The notes below the pieces were generated by a model. It had not been told where the DNA came from, ran no database searches, and worked only from the letters and a program-made list of their open reading frames with translations. This document shows, in pieces, positions 18,470-25,733 of a stretch of DNA of 32,705 nt. A program made the translations under genes and the position numbers. The DNA is from Candidatus Nanopelagicales bacterium (lineage in GTDB: Bacteria; Actinomycetota; Actinomycetes; S36-B12; CAIYMF01): the NCBI GenBank assembly GCA_025456015.1, contig JALOLK010000025.1, positions 1 through 32,705 on the forward strand. Reading direction: 5' to 3'. Each line of letters starts with the position of its first letter. Positions within the stretch are counted from its first letter, which is position 1.

Positions 18470-20134
18470 CTACATCCGCTCGGGCGCGGACACCCCGAGC
18501 ATGCCCAGGCCGTTGACGAACACCTGCCGGGAGGCGGCGCACAGCCAGAGCCGGGCGACGTGCTGGGCACCGACGGGCTCATCGCCCATCGGCAGGACCC
18601 GGCACACGTCGTAGAAGCGGTGGTAGGACGTGGCCAGCGTCTCGAGGTACCGGGCGATCCGGTGCGGCTCGCGCAGCTCCGCGGCGCTGGCCACCACCCG
18701 GGGGAACTCGCCCAGCACGCCGAGCAGGTCCGACTCGCGCTCGTGGTCGAGCAGCGCGGGGTCGAAGGCCATCGTGCGCCAGTCGATGCCCAGCTCGGCG
18801 GCGTTGCGCAGCACCGAGGCGATCCGGGCCGAGGCGTACTGCACGTAGTAGACCGGGTTGTCGTTGCTGCGCCGCAGCAGCAGGTCGACGTCGAGGACCA
18901 GCGCGGAGTCCACGGGGTAGCGGATCAGCGAGTACCGGGCAGCGTCGACGCCCACCTCGTCGACGAGGTCGTCGATGGTGATGACGTTGCCAGCGCGCTT
19001 GCTCATGCGCACCTCCTCGCCGCCCTTCACCATCTTCACGAGCTGGCCGATGAGGACCTCGATGTTGGCGTCGGGGTCGTCCCCGGCGCACGCGGCCACC
19101 GCCCGCAGCCGGTTCACGTACCCGTGGTGGTCCGCGCCGAGCAGGTAGATGCAGCGATCCGCGCCCCGGGCCCGCTTGTCCACGTAGTAGGCGGTGTCGG
19201 AGGCGAAGTAGGTGCGGTCGCCGTCGGCCTTGACCAGGACGCGGTCCTTGTCGTCGTCGAACGTGCTGGTGCGCAGCCAGATGGCGCCGTCGGCCTCGTA
19301 CACGTGGCCCTGCCGGCGCAGCTGCTCGAACGCCCGGTCGACCGCGCCGGACTCGTGCAGGCTGCGCTCGGAGTACCAGACCTCGAACTCGGTGCCGAAC
19401 CTCGCCAGGCTGTCCTGCTGCGCCTCGAGCATGAGCCGGTAGCCGAGGTCGCGGAACATGACCAGCTGCTGGTCGATCGGCAGGTCCAGGATCCCCCGGT
19501 CGTTGGCGACGATCTGCGCGGCCAGGTCCTTGATGTACCCGCCGTGGTACCCGCCCTCGGGGGCCGGCCGGCCGTGCGCGGCGTTCATGATGGACTCGCC
19601 GAAGCGGTCCATCTGCACCCCGCGGTCGTTGATGTAGAACTCGCGGGTGACATCGGCGCCCTGGGCGCGCAGGACCCGCGCGATCGAGTCGCCGACCGCT
19701 GCCCACCGGGTGTGGCCCAGGTGGATCGGGCCGGTCGGGTTCGCCGAGATGAACTCGATGTTGATCCACCGGCCGCGCTGGGTGGTCCCGTGGCCGTAGT
19801 GGCCGTCCTCGGCCACGATGCGGGCGGCCACCTCGCCCTGGCTGGCCGCCTCGAGCGTGATGTTGACGAACCCCGGCCCGGCCACCACGGCGCTGGCGAT
19901 CGCCGGGCTCTTGGCCAGCTCGGCGGCCAGCAGCTCGCCGATCACCCGCGGCGGGGTGTGCGCGGGCTTGGCCAGGGTCATGGCCACGTTCGTGGCGTAG
20001 TCGCCGTGCTCGCGGTTCTTGGGCCGCTCGATCGCCGCGTTGACGCGGTAGCCCTTGGGCAGGCAGAGCTTGTTGGCCTCGATGAGGTCACCCACCGTGG
20101 CCGAGACCAGGGCTGCCAGGGCGTCGGGCGTCAT
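18470..20134 (-). CDS. argS: Arginyl-tRNA synthetase
   Basis: A 554-residue class I synthetase. The HIGH signature is HLGH (138-141, in ANPTGPIHLGHTR) and the KMSKS-equivalent is MSKR (377-380). An N-terminal Arg-tRNA-synthetase N domain (PKNREHGDYATNVAM) and a C-terminal DALR anticodon domain (around VYYVQYASARI onward) are present. It charges tRNA-Arg, and a tRNA-Arg gene starts 88 bp upstream on the opposite strand. A TACGAT box lies 6 nt before the ATG, implying a leaderless mRNA. Confidence 0.97.
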   Translation of the reverse strand: MTPDALAALVSATVGDLIEANKLCLPKGYRVNAAIERPKNREHGDYATNVAMTLAKPAHTPPRVIGELLAAELAKSPAIASAVVAGPGFVNITLEAASQGEVAARIVAEDGHYGHGTTQRGRWINIEFISANPTGPIHLGHTRWAAVGDSIARVLRAQGADVTREFYINDRGVQMDRFGESIMNAAHGRPAPEGGYHGGYIKDLAAQIVANDRGILDLPIDQQLVMFRDLGYRLMLEAQQDSLARFGTEFEVWYSERSLHESGAVDRAFEQLRRQGHVYEADGAIWLRTSTFDDDKDRVLVKADGDRTYFASDTAYYVDKRARGADRCIYLLGADHHGYVNRLRAVAACAGDDPDANIEVLIGQLVKMVKGGEEVRMSKRAGNVITIDDLVDEVGVDAARYSLIRYPVDSALVLDVDLLLRRSNDNPVYYVQYASARIASVLRNAAELGIDWRTMAFDPALLDHERESDLLGVLGEFPRVVASAAELREPHRIARYLETLATSYHRFYDVCRVLPMGDEPVGAQHVARLWLCAASRQVFVNGLGMLGVSAPERM

Positions 20135-20140
20135 GCCCGC

Positions 20141-20146
20141 ATCGTA
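20141..20146 (-). promoter_or_regulatory. Candidate -10 box, leaderless argS
   Basis: TACGAT on the minus strand ends 6 nt before the argS ATG, so transcription would begin at or next to the start codon. No strong -35 is visible. Confidence 0.5.
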
Positions 20147-20179
20147 GTGCCGCGCGGTGGGCCGGACCGTCCGCGGGAT

Positions 20180-20208
20180 TTGGGGCCGCCCGGGCCCACG
20201 GCTACGAT
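20180..20208 (+). promoter_or_regulatory. tRNA-Arg promoter
   Basis: TTGGGG and TACGAT separated by 17 bp, with the -10 ending 14 bp before the mature tRNA. The spacing and position fit a housekeeping promoter for the tRNA. Confidence 0.65.
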
Positions 20209-20222
20209 GGGCGCGCCCTGCA

Positions 20223-20294
20223 GCCCCCGTAGCTCAGGGGATAGAGCGGTGCCCTCCGGAGGCATGCGCGCAGGTTCGAATCCTGCCGGGGGCA
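20223..20294 (+). tRNA. tRNA-Arg (anticodon CCG)
   Basis: A complete cloverleaf can be drawn. The acceptor is GCCCCCG/CGGGGGC, the D stem GCTC/GAGC and the anticodon stem GTGCC/GGCAT, with loop CTCCGGA giving anticodon CCG (codon CGG). The variable loop is 4 nt, the T stem GCAGG/CCTGC with loop TTCGAAT, and the discriminator is A. CCA is not encoded. It lies head-to-head with argS, a pairing also present in mycobacteria. Confidence 0.96.
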
Positions 20295-20335
20295 CGTATG
20301 GGAACGGCCCCTTTCGAGGGGCCGTTCCCATACGT
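20294..20335 (+). terminator. Strong hairpin 1 after tRNA-Arg
   Basis: ACGTATGGGAACGGCCCC pairs perfectly over 18 bp with its complement around the loop TTTCGA, beginning at the tRNA discriminator base. It is probably the tRNA terminator or processing signal. Being symmetric, it may also stop the converging M20 peptidase transcript. Confidence 0.75.
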
Positions 20336-20361
20336 ACACCCAATGGCGGGATTCGGGAGGA

Positions 20362-20378
20362 GCCGCGCAACGCGCGGC
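20362..20378 (+). other. Small hairpin in repeat unit 1
   Basis: GCCGCGC / AAC loop / GCGCGGC, a 7-bp perfect stem. The equivalent stem in unit 2 differs at two base pairs, yet pairing is kept. Confidence 0.6.
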
Positions 20379-20397
20379 GACGGGTCCTGCCGGGGGC

Positions 20398-20438
20398 ACG
20401 TATGGGAACGGCCCCCTCGTGGGGCCGTTCCCATACGT
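20398..20438 (+). terminator. Strong hairpin 2 (copy of hairpin 1)
   Basis: The same 18-bp stem as the first hairpin with a different loop (CTCGT). A second terminator in tandem, lying between the convergent tRNA-Arg and M20 peptidase genes. Confidence 0.7.
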
Positions 20439-20464
20439 ACACCCGATGGCGGGATTCGGGAGGA

Positions 20465-20481
20465 GGCTCGCGCAGCGAGCC
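20465..20481 (+). other. Small hairpin in repeat unit 2
   Basis: GGCTCGC / GCA loop / GCGAGCC, a 7-bp perfect stem aligned with the small hairpin of unit 1. Two pairs changed in a compensatory way (C-G to G-C and G-C to T-A). Confidence 0.6.
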
Positions 20482-20538
20482 GACGGGTCCTGCCGGGGGC
20501 ACGCGCCCCGCTGTGGGGCTCGGTGCTGGGGCGGAGCC

Positions 20539-21897
20539 TCAGCCGGCCAACCGCGCCAGCAGCAGTGCCTCGGCCAGGGTCAGCCGGCGCAGCACCTCGA
20601 GGTCCACGCTCTCGTTCGGGCCGTGCCAGCTGGCGGCCGGATCGCCGGGACCCACGACGAGGATCGTCGCCTCCGGGAACCGCTCGGCGATGTCGGCGAT
20701 GAACGGGATCGAGCCACCGATGCCCATGTGCACCGGCTCGACCCCGTCCCAGGCCTCGGCGAACGCGGCGCGAGCAACCTCGGCGTGCGGACCGGTCGGC
20801 ACCAGGGCGGTCGCCCGGCCCGCGGAGCCCGGCGTCGTGGTGACCGACACCCCCCACGGGGCGCACGCGGCGAGGTGGTCGGCCAGGGCCTGCTGCGCGG
20901 CCGCCGGGTCCTGCCCCGGCGCGATCCGCAGGCTCACCTTCGCCCGGGCCACCGGGAGCAGGACGTTCGCCGCGGCCTCGGTCCGCGGGGCGTCGATGGC
21001 CAGCACCGTCACCGCCGGGCGCGACCAGATGCGGTCGGCCGCGGAGCCCGACCCGATCGAGGCGACCCCCTCGAGCACGCCGGCCTCGGCGCGCAGCGCG
21101 GCCTCGTCGAGGTCGACGGTCGGCACCGGGCCGTGCACGAGTCCGGGCACCGCCACGTTCCCGGCCTCGTCGTGCAGGCCGGCGAGCAGCCGGCAGAGGG
21201 CCGTGAGCGCGTCCGGGAACAGCCCGCCGAACACGCCCGAGTGCTGCTCGGAGGCGTGCGTGCGCACCTCCACGAACACCTCGACGAGGCCCCGCAGGGA
21301 GGTCGTGAACGCCGGGACGTCGACCTCCCAGTTGGACGAGTCCGCGATGACCACGACGTCGGCGGCGAGCAGTTCGGCGTGCTCGGCGAGGAACGTCGCG
21401 AAGGTCGGGGACCCGACCTCCTCCTCCCCCTCGACGAACACCGTGACCCCGACCGGCAACCCGTCCGGGTACGCCTGCTGCAGCACCCGCAGGGCCCCCA
21501 CGTGGGCCATCAGGCCGGCCTTGTCGTCAGCCGCCCCGCGGCCGTACAGCCGGCCGTCGCGCTCGGTCGGCTCGAACGGGTCGCTGTGCCAGTCCGCCAG
21601 CGCACCGGCCGGCTGCACGTCGTGGTGCGCGTAGAGCATCACGGTCGGGGCCCCGGGGGGCGCCGGGATCCGCGCGACCACGGCCGGGGCGCCGTCCTCG
21701 GCGTCGAGCACGCGCACGTCGGGCAGCCCCGCGTCGGCGAGCAGCGCGGCCACGGCCTCCGCGCTGCGCACGACGTCCGGCGAGCTCGGGCCCTCCCGGC
21801 TCACGCTGGGGATCCGCACGAGGTCCTCGAGATCGGTCCGGATGGCGGGCATCGCCGCGGCGACCGCGGCCCGGAGCCCCTGGGTGGCGTCAGTCAT
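20539..21897 (-). CDS. M20-family metallo-dipeptidase
   Basis: A 452-residue zinc exopeptidase of the M20A (PepV/CNDP-like) group, expected to hydrolyse dipeptides or similar amides in the cytoplasm. Metal-site motifs are HHDVQPAG (91-98), GRGAADDKAG (119-128) and EGEEEVGS (157-164), and the dimerisation domain with THASEQHSGVFGG follows. HMGIGGSIPFI and the C-terminal WHGPNESVD with its metal-ligand His are intact. I chose ATG at 21897 because GGGAGG lies at a workable distance. It follows the pseudoprotease gene by 56 bp on the same strand and may be co-transcribed with it. Confidence 0.92.
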   Translation of the reverse strand: MTDATQGLRAAVAAAMPAIRTDLEDLVRIPSVSREGPSSPDVVRSAEAVAALLADAGLPDVRVLDAEDGAPAVVARIPAPPGAPTVMLYAHHDVQPAGALADWHSDPFEPTERDGRLYGRGAADDKAGLMAHVGALRVLQQAYPDGLPVGVTVFVEGEEEVGSPTFATFLAEHAELLAADVVVIADSSNWEVDVPAFTTSLRGLVEVFVEVRTHASEQHSGVFGGLFPDALTALCRLLAGLHDEAGNVAVPGLVHGPVPTVDLDEAALRAEAGVLEGVASIGSGSAADRIWSRPAVTVLAIDAPRTEAAANVLLPVARAKVSLRIAPGQDPAAAQQALADHLAACAPWGVSVTTTPGSAGRATALVPTGPHAEVARAAFAEAWDGVEPVHMGIGGSIPFIADIAERFPEATILVVGPGDPAASWHGPNESVDLEVLRRLTLAEALLLARLAG

Positions 21898-21953
21898 GGC
21901 GGCCATCCTCCCAGCGCCGCGCGATGGAGGCAGCACCGGCGGGAGCCCGCCGA

Positions 21954-23489
21954 TCAGCCGACCTGGAAGGCCTGCGGCGCCGAAGCGGTCCCCGCGGCGT
22001 CCGAGGCGATCACGCAGACCGTCGTGGGCAGGTCCGCGGCCTCGAGGAACGCCGGCTCGCCGGTGAAGGGCTGGTAGCCCTCAGCCGTGGCGCAGTCGGT
22101 GGTCCCCGGCGGGCCGGTGGTCCAGACGAACGTGCTGAAGTCGGGTGGGTCGGGCACGGGCGCCACGAGGAGCCCGCCGGTCACCGGGGTCTCGCGCAGC
22201 TCGATGGCGCCGGCGTCCGGAGCGGTGCCGGCCACGGTGAACCGCAGCGGGGTGGGCTGGCGGGCGCTGCCCACGCAGAGCAGGGCCAGGCCCTGGCTGG
22301 TCGGGGCGCGCACCCGCAGCACCCCCTCGGCGTCCACCACGGCCGGCCGGCGCCCCGCCTCGGCCCAGCAGTCGGTCGCGCCCAGCATGCCCACGAGGGT
22401 CGTGCTGGCCGGGGCGCTGCCCTCGGCGATCCGCACCTCCATGAGGGAACCGGCGGGCACCGAGGACGAGCCGATCGAGGCCTCCACGACCGTGCTCGGG
22501 ACCTCCAGGGGGCACTGGCCGCCGAGCCGCAGGCCGCGCAGCGTCAGGCAGCGGCCCACGCCGGCCACGCCGACCAGGTAGCTGGTGTCGGCGCGGAACG
22601 CGATGGAGCCCTCGCCCACCTCGCAGGGCCGGCCGGCGGCGCAGTCCGGCGAGGGGATGGCCCCGATGGTGCTGGCGGCCACCAGTCCCACGGCCCTGCC
22701 CGCGGGATCCAGCGCTGGGGACCCGAACGATCCCTCGAGGATCCCCCCGCACCCGATCGCGGCGGTGTCGCGCAGCACCCACGGCCCGTCCGCCAGGTCG
22801 GTGGTGCGCTCGACCTGGCAGCGGCTGCCGCGCAGGAGGACCTCGTCGCTGGGCACGCCAGCCACCGGCACGCCGGCGACGAGGATCTGCTGGCCGTCCA
22901 CCGGGGCAGCCGTCGCCTCGATCGCGGGGATCCCCTGGTCGGCCAGCCCGCCGTAGACCGCCGCGAGCCGGAGCACCGCCAGGTCGGTGCCGCGCACCGA
23001 CGCCCACGCGATCGCCACGACCGGCACCGTCAGGCTCGAGGCCGCCCCGCCGCCACGTGCCGAGAACAGCGCGAACTCGACCGCGGCCCCCTCGACGGGG
23101 ATCCGGGACAGCACCGTGGCGGAGTCCTCGATGCCCGCGCAGCGCCCCGCGGTCAGGACGTGCGCCGGTGCGTCGTCGCGCTCCAGCGGGGACAACCCGA
23201 CTGGGGCCAGCAGCCATGCGGTGCACGGCCCCGCCAGCCCGCGCAGGCGCCCGACGGCGGGCAGCGAGGTGCCCCGCCCCTGTCGCTCGTCGAACGCGGC
23301 GCCGGGTGTGCTGGCGGTGGAGGCAGCCTGGGACTGCCGCTCGGCCCGGTCCCGCAGGCCGACGACCGCGATACCGACCAGCAGCGCGGCGATGACGACC
23401 ATCACCAGGCCGGCGGTCGACCATCCCGGGGCGCCCCGGCCGGCCCCCGCCGACAGGTCGGCGCCAGCGTCGGGGGCGGGGTCGGACAT
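21954..23489 (-). CDS. Membrane-anchored trypsin-like pseudoprotease
   Basis: A 511-residue protein. A short cytoplasmic N-terminus is followed by one membrane helix (about 25-45, STAGLVMVVIAALLVGIAVVGL), a trypsin-like domain (about 75-310) and an extracytoplasmic C-terminal region of unknown fold with several Cys. The catalytic Asp context is kept (GTDLAVLRL, D169). The TAGHC motif reads TAGRC (113-117, His to Arg) and GDSGSP reads GSFGSP (253-258, Ser to Phe), so proteolysis is not expected. The frame is intact with normal codon use, so this looks like a maintained non-enzymatic protein. TACCGT 6 nt before the ATG suggests leaderless transcription. Confidence 0.75.
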   Translation of the reverse strand: MSDPAPDAGADLSAGAGRGAPGWSTAGLVMVVIAALLVGIAVVGLRDRAERQSQAASTASTPGAAFDERQGRGTSLPAVGRLRGLAGPCTAWLLAPVGLSPLERDDAPAHVLTAGRCAGIEDSATVLSRIPVEGAAVEFALFSARGGGAASSLTVPVVAIAWASVRGTDLAVLRLAAVYGGLADQGIPAIEATAAPVDGQQILVAGVPVAGVPSDEVLLRGSRCQVERTTDLADGPWVLRDTAAIGCGGILEGSFGSPALDPAGRAVGLVAASTIGAIPSPDCAAGRPCEVGEGSIAFRADTSYLVGVAGVGRCLTLRGLRLGGQCPLEVPSTVVEASIGSSSVPAGSLMEVRIAEGSAPASTTLVGMLGATDCWAEAGRRPAVVDAEGVLRVRAPTSQGLALLCVGSARQPTPLRFTVAGTAPDAGAIELRETPVTGGLLVAPVPDPPDFSTFVWTTGPPGTTDCATAEGYQPFTGEPAFLEAADLPTTVCVIASDAAGTASAPQAFQVG

Positions 23490-23495
23490 GGCTGC

Positions 23496-23501
23496 ACGGT
23501 A
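23496..23501 (-). promoter_or_regulatory. Candidate -10 box, leaderless pseudoprotease
   Basis: TACCGT on the minus strand, 6 nt before the ATG at 23489, in the divergent region shared with the CoA-disulfide reductase gene. Confidence 0.4.
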
Positions 23502-23555
23502 CGCGACGCAGGTCCCGCGCTCCGGCGCCCCGGCACCCGCCGATGCTCGGTCGGT

Positions 23556-23573
23556 CATACCCCAAGGGGTATG
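23556..23573 (+). promoter_or_regulatory. CsoR/CstR-like operator palindrome
   Basis: CATACCCCAAGGGGTATG is a perfect 18-bp palindrome. TACCCC...GGGGTA inverted repeats are the hallmark of CsoR-family repressor sites, including the persulfide sensor CstR. It overlaps a -10-like TATGCT (23570-23575) 27 bp before the start of the CoA-disulfide reductase-rhodanese gene, so repression relieved by persulfide or Cu(I) is likely. No csoR/cstR gene is in the window. Confidence 0.7.
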
Positions 23574-23602
23574 CTGGGGGCCTCTCGACGTGAGGAGTCC
23601 AC

Positions 23603-25279
23603 GTGCGGACCATCATCATCGGCGGGGTGGCGGGCGGAGCGTCCGCCGCCACCCGGCTGCGCCGCCTCGACGAGCAGCACGAGATCGTCGTGCTCGAGCG
23701 CAGCGGCTACGTCTCCTTCGCCAACTGCGGCCTGCCCTACTACATCGGTGGCACCATCCCCGAGCGGCGGAGCCTGCTGCTGCAGACCCCGGCCAGCCTG
23801 CATGCCCGGTTCGGCCTGGACGTGCGTGTGCACAGCGAGGTGGTCGCCATCGACGTCGCCGCCCGGACCGTGACCGTGCGTGACCTCGCCGACGGCGGCC
23901 GGGAGTACACCGAGGCCTACGACCACCTCGTGCTCTCCCCCGGCGCCTCCCCGATCGTGCCGCCCATCCCCGGCGTCGAGCGCGCGCTGACGCTGCGCAC
24001 CATCGAGGACACCGACCGGATCAAGCAGCGCGTCGACGACCTGCTCGGGGCTGCTGACTCCAGCGAGGACGGCGTCACCAGCGACCACCACAGCGCGGTC
24101 CTGGTGGGCGGCGGGTTCATCGGGCTGGAGATGGCCGAGAGCCTGCGCGAGCGCGGCCTCGACGTCACGGTGGTGGAGCTGGCGCCGCAGGTGATGGCGC
24201 CGCTGGACCCCGAGATGGCCGCCATCGTTGCCGCCGAGCTGCGCCGCCACGGCGTGGGGCTGGCCCTGGGCGTACAGGTGAGCGAGGTCCGACCCGACAC
24301 GGTCCTGCTCTCCGACGGCCGGGAGCTCGACGCCGACCTCGTGGTGATGAGCATCGGGGTGCGCCCCGACGTGACGCTGGCGAAGGCCGCCGGGCTCGCA
24401 CTCGGCCCACGCGGCGGCATCCAGGTCGACGCCCAGATGCGCACCTCGGACCCGCACATCTTCGCCGTGGGTGATGCGGTCGACAAGAGCGACGCCACGA
24501 CCGGCGAGCCCACCCTCGTGCCCCTGGCGAACTCCGCGAACCGCCAGGGCCGGCTCGTCGCCGACGTCATCGCAGGACGCAGCATCCGCTTCGGCGGCGT
24601 CCTCGGCACGGCCATCGTCAAGGTGTTCGACCTGACCGTGGCGGTGACCGGGGTGAACGAGAAGCGGCTGCGCGCGTCGGGGCGCAACCACCGCGCGATC
24701 CACACCCACCCGGGCTCGCACGCCGGGTACTACCCGGGTGCCGAGCGGATCAGCCTGAAGCTGCTGTTCGACCCGAGCACCGGGCAGATCCTCGGCGCGC
24801 AGGGGGTCGGCGGGGCCGGCACGGACAAGCGCATCGACGTGCTGGCCACGGCGATCATCGGCGGCATCCGCGCCGACGAGCTGGCCGACCTCGAGCTGGC
24901 CTACGCCCCCCCGTTCGGCTCGGCGAAGGACCCCGTGAACCAGCTGGGCTACGTGGCCGACAACCTCATGACCGGGACCACGCGCACCATCGGCTGGGAC
25001 GAGGTGGACGCCAGCGATCGGCTGCTCATCGACGTGCGCACCGCGGGCGAGCACCGCCGGGGGCACCTCGAGGGGGCGGTCCACATCCCGATCGACGAGC
25101 TGCGGGCCCGCCACGTCGAGATCCCCCGCGACGCCTCGGGCGCGCCGGTCCCGGTCGCGGTCTACTGCCAGGTCGGCCAGCGCGGGCACACCGCGTCCCG
25201 ACTGCTCACCCAGCTCGGCTATGACGTCGTGAACCTCGACGGCGGATGGCTCACCTGGTCGCTGGCCCACGCCCGCTGA
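23603..25279 (+). CDS. CoA-disulfide/CoA-persulfide reductase with rhodanese domain
   Basis: A 558-residue flavoprotein fusion. Residues 1-450 form a pyridine nucleotide-disulfide oxidoreductase: IIIGGVAGGASAATRLRR binds FAD, C42 in SFANCGLPYYIGG is the single active Cys of CoADR enzymes, VLVGGGFIGLEMAE binds NAD(P)H, and IFAVGDAV is the second FAD site. Residues from about 465 form a rhodanese domain with active loop CQVGQRG (C522). Such CoADR-RHD proteins reduce CoA or protein persulfides in sulfide/sulfane-sulfur handling. The start is GTG, with GAGGAG 6 nt upstream. The CsoR/CstR-like operator fits this role. Confidence 0.93.
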   Translation: MRTIIIGGVAGGASAATRLRRLDEQHEIVVLERSGYVSFANCGLPYYIGGTIPERRSLLLQTPASLHARFGLDVRVHSEVVAIDVAARTVTVRDLADGGREYTEAYDHLVLSPGASPIVPPIPGVERALTLRTIEDTDRIKQRVDDLLGAADSSEDGVTSDHHSAVLVGGGFIGLEMAESLRERGLDVTVVELAPQVMAPLDPEMAAIVAAELRRHGVGLALGVQVSEVRPDTVLLSDGRELDADLVVMSIGVRPDVTLAKAAGLALGPRGGIQVDAQMRTSDPHIFAVGDAVDKSDATTGEPTLVPLANSANRQGRLVADVIAGRSIRFGGVLGTAIVKVFDLTVAVTGVNEKRLRASGRNHRAIHTHPGSHAGYYPGAERISLKLLFDPSTGQILGAQGVGGAGTDKRIDVLATAIIGGIRADELADLELAYAPPFGSAKDPVNQLGYVADNLMTGTTRTIGWDEVDASDRLLIDVRTAGEHRRGHLEGAVHIPIDELRARHVEIPRDASGAPVPVAVYCQVGQRGHTASRLLTQLGYDVVNLDGGWLTWSLAHAR

Positions 25280-25320
25280 GCGGCCCGGGGACGCGTCCAC
25301 AGCCGACGGCGCAAGCGCGC

Positions 25321-25348
25321 TTGAACCCGCGCGGTCTTGGGGTACGGT
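25321..25348 (+). promoter_or_regulatory. cspA promoter
   Basis: TTGAAC and TACGGT separated by 16 bp, followed by a leader of about 60 nt before the cold-shock gene. Cold-shock genes often have regulatory leaders; I see no firm structure here. Confidence 0.6.
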
Positions 25349-25417
25349 GTTCGCGCCTGCGCACGCGCCCGTGCGTGCACGGGCTCACCCGAGGGAAGTA
25401 CAGGAGTAACCAGCACC

Positions 25418-25621
25418 ATGGCTCAAGGCACCGTCAAGTGGTTCAACGCCGAGAAGGGGTACGGATTCATCGCCCCCGACGATGGCTCCGCCGATGTCTT
25501 CGTTCACTACAGCGCCATCCAGAGCAGCGGCTACCGGTCGCTTGACGAGGAGCAGCGGGTGGAGTTCGAGGTCACCCAGGGCCAGAAGGGCCCCCAGGCC
25601 GACCAGGTCCGCCCGATCTGA
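25418..25621 (+). CDS. cspA: Cold-shock protein (CspA family)
   Basis: A 67-residue single cold-shock domain that binds single-stranded RNA/DNA as a chaperone. RNP1 is KGYGFIAP (13-20) and RNP2 is VFVHY (27-31). [18 protein letters not shown] is typical of actinobacterial CspA. AGGAG lies 11 nt before the ATG, slightly far. It is monocistronic, flanked by its own promoter and a strong terminator. Confidence 0.97.
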   Translation: MAQGTVKWFNAEKGYGFIAPDDGSADVFVHYSAIQSSGYRSLDEEQRVEFEVTQGQKGPQADQVRPI

Positions 25622-25641
25622 CGCCGCCACCAACGGCTCCC

Positions 25642-25682
25642 GCAGGGGCCCACCGATCCCGACCGGATCCGTGGGCCCCTGC
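25642..25682 (+). terminator. Terminator hairpin after cspA
   Basis: GCAGGGGCCCAC pairs with GTGGGCCCCTGC (12 bp). After one C-C mismatch a further 5 bp (GATCC/GGATC) closes a CGACC loop. It lies between convergent genes and is probably bidirectional. Confidence 0.8.
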
Positions 25683-25733
25683 GTCGTCCCGGGTCCGGGC
25701 GCACGGCACCGGGCTGGGCACGTCGGGGCCCGA

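Larger units (their letters stand above)
20281..20503 (+). repeat. Tandem repeats of the tRNA-Arg 3' end plus hairpins
   Basis: Two near-identical units (20281-20384, 104 bp; 20385-20487, 103 bp) and the start of a third (20488-20503). Each begins with the last 14 bases of the tRNA gene plus two flanking bases (TCCTGCCGGGGGCACG). Then follow an 18-bp perfect hairpin, a shared spacer, a 7-bp hairpin and GACGGG. The third copy diverges after 16 bp. The units differ mainly in loops and in the small stem, where changes are compensatory. Confidence 0.93.

Noticed and set aside
20131-20502. Minus-strand ORFs with FEPARMPPEGTALSPELRG-like text
   Set aside because: This is the familiar false protein read antisense through a tRNA gene and its terminator repeats.
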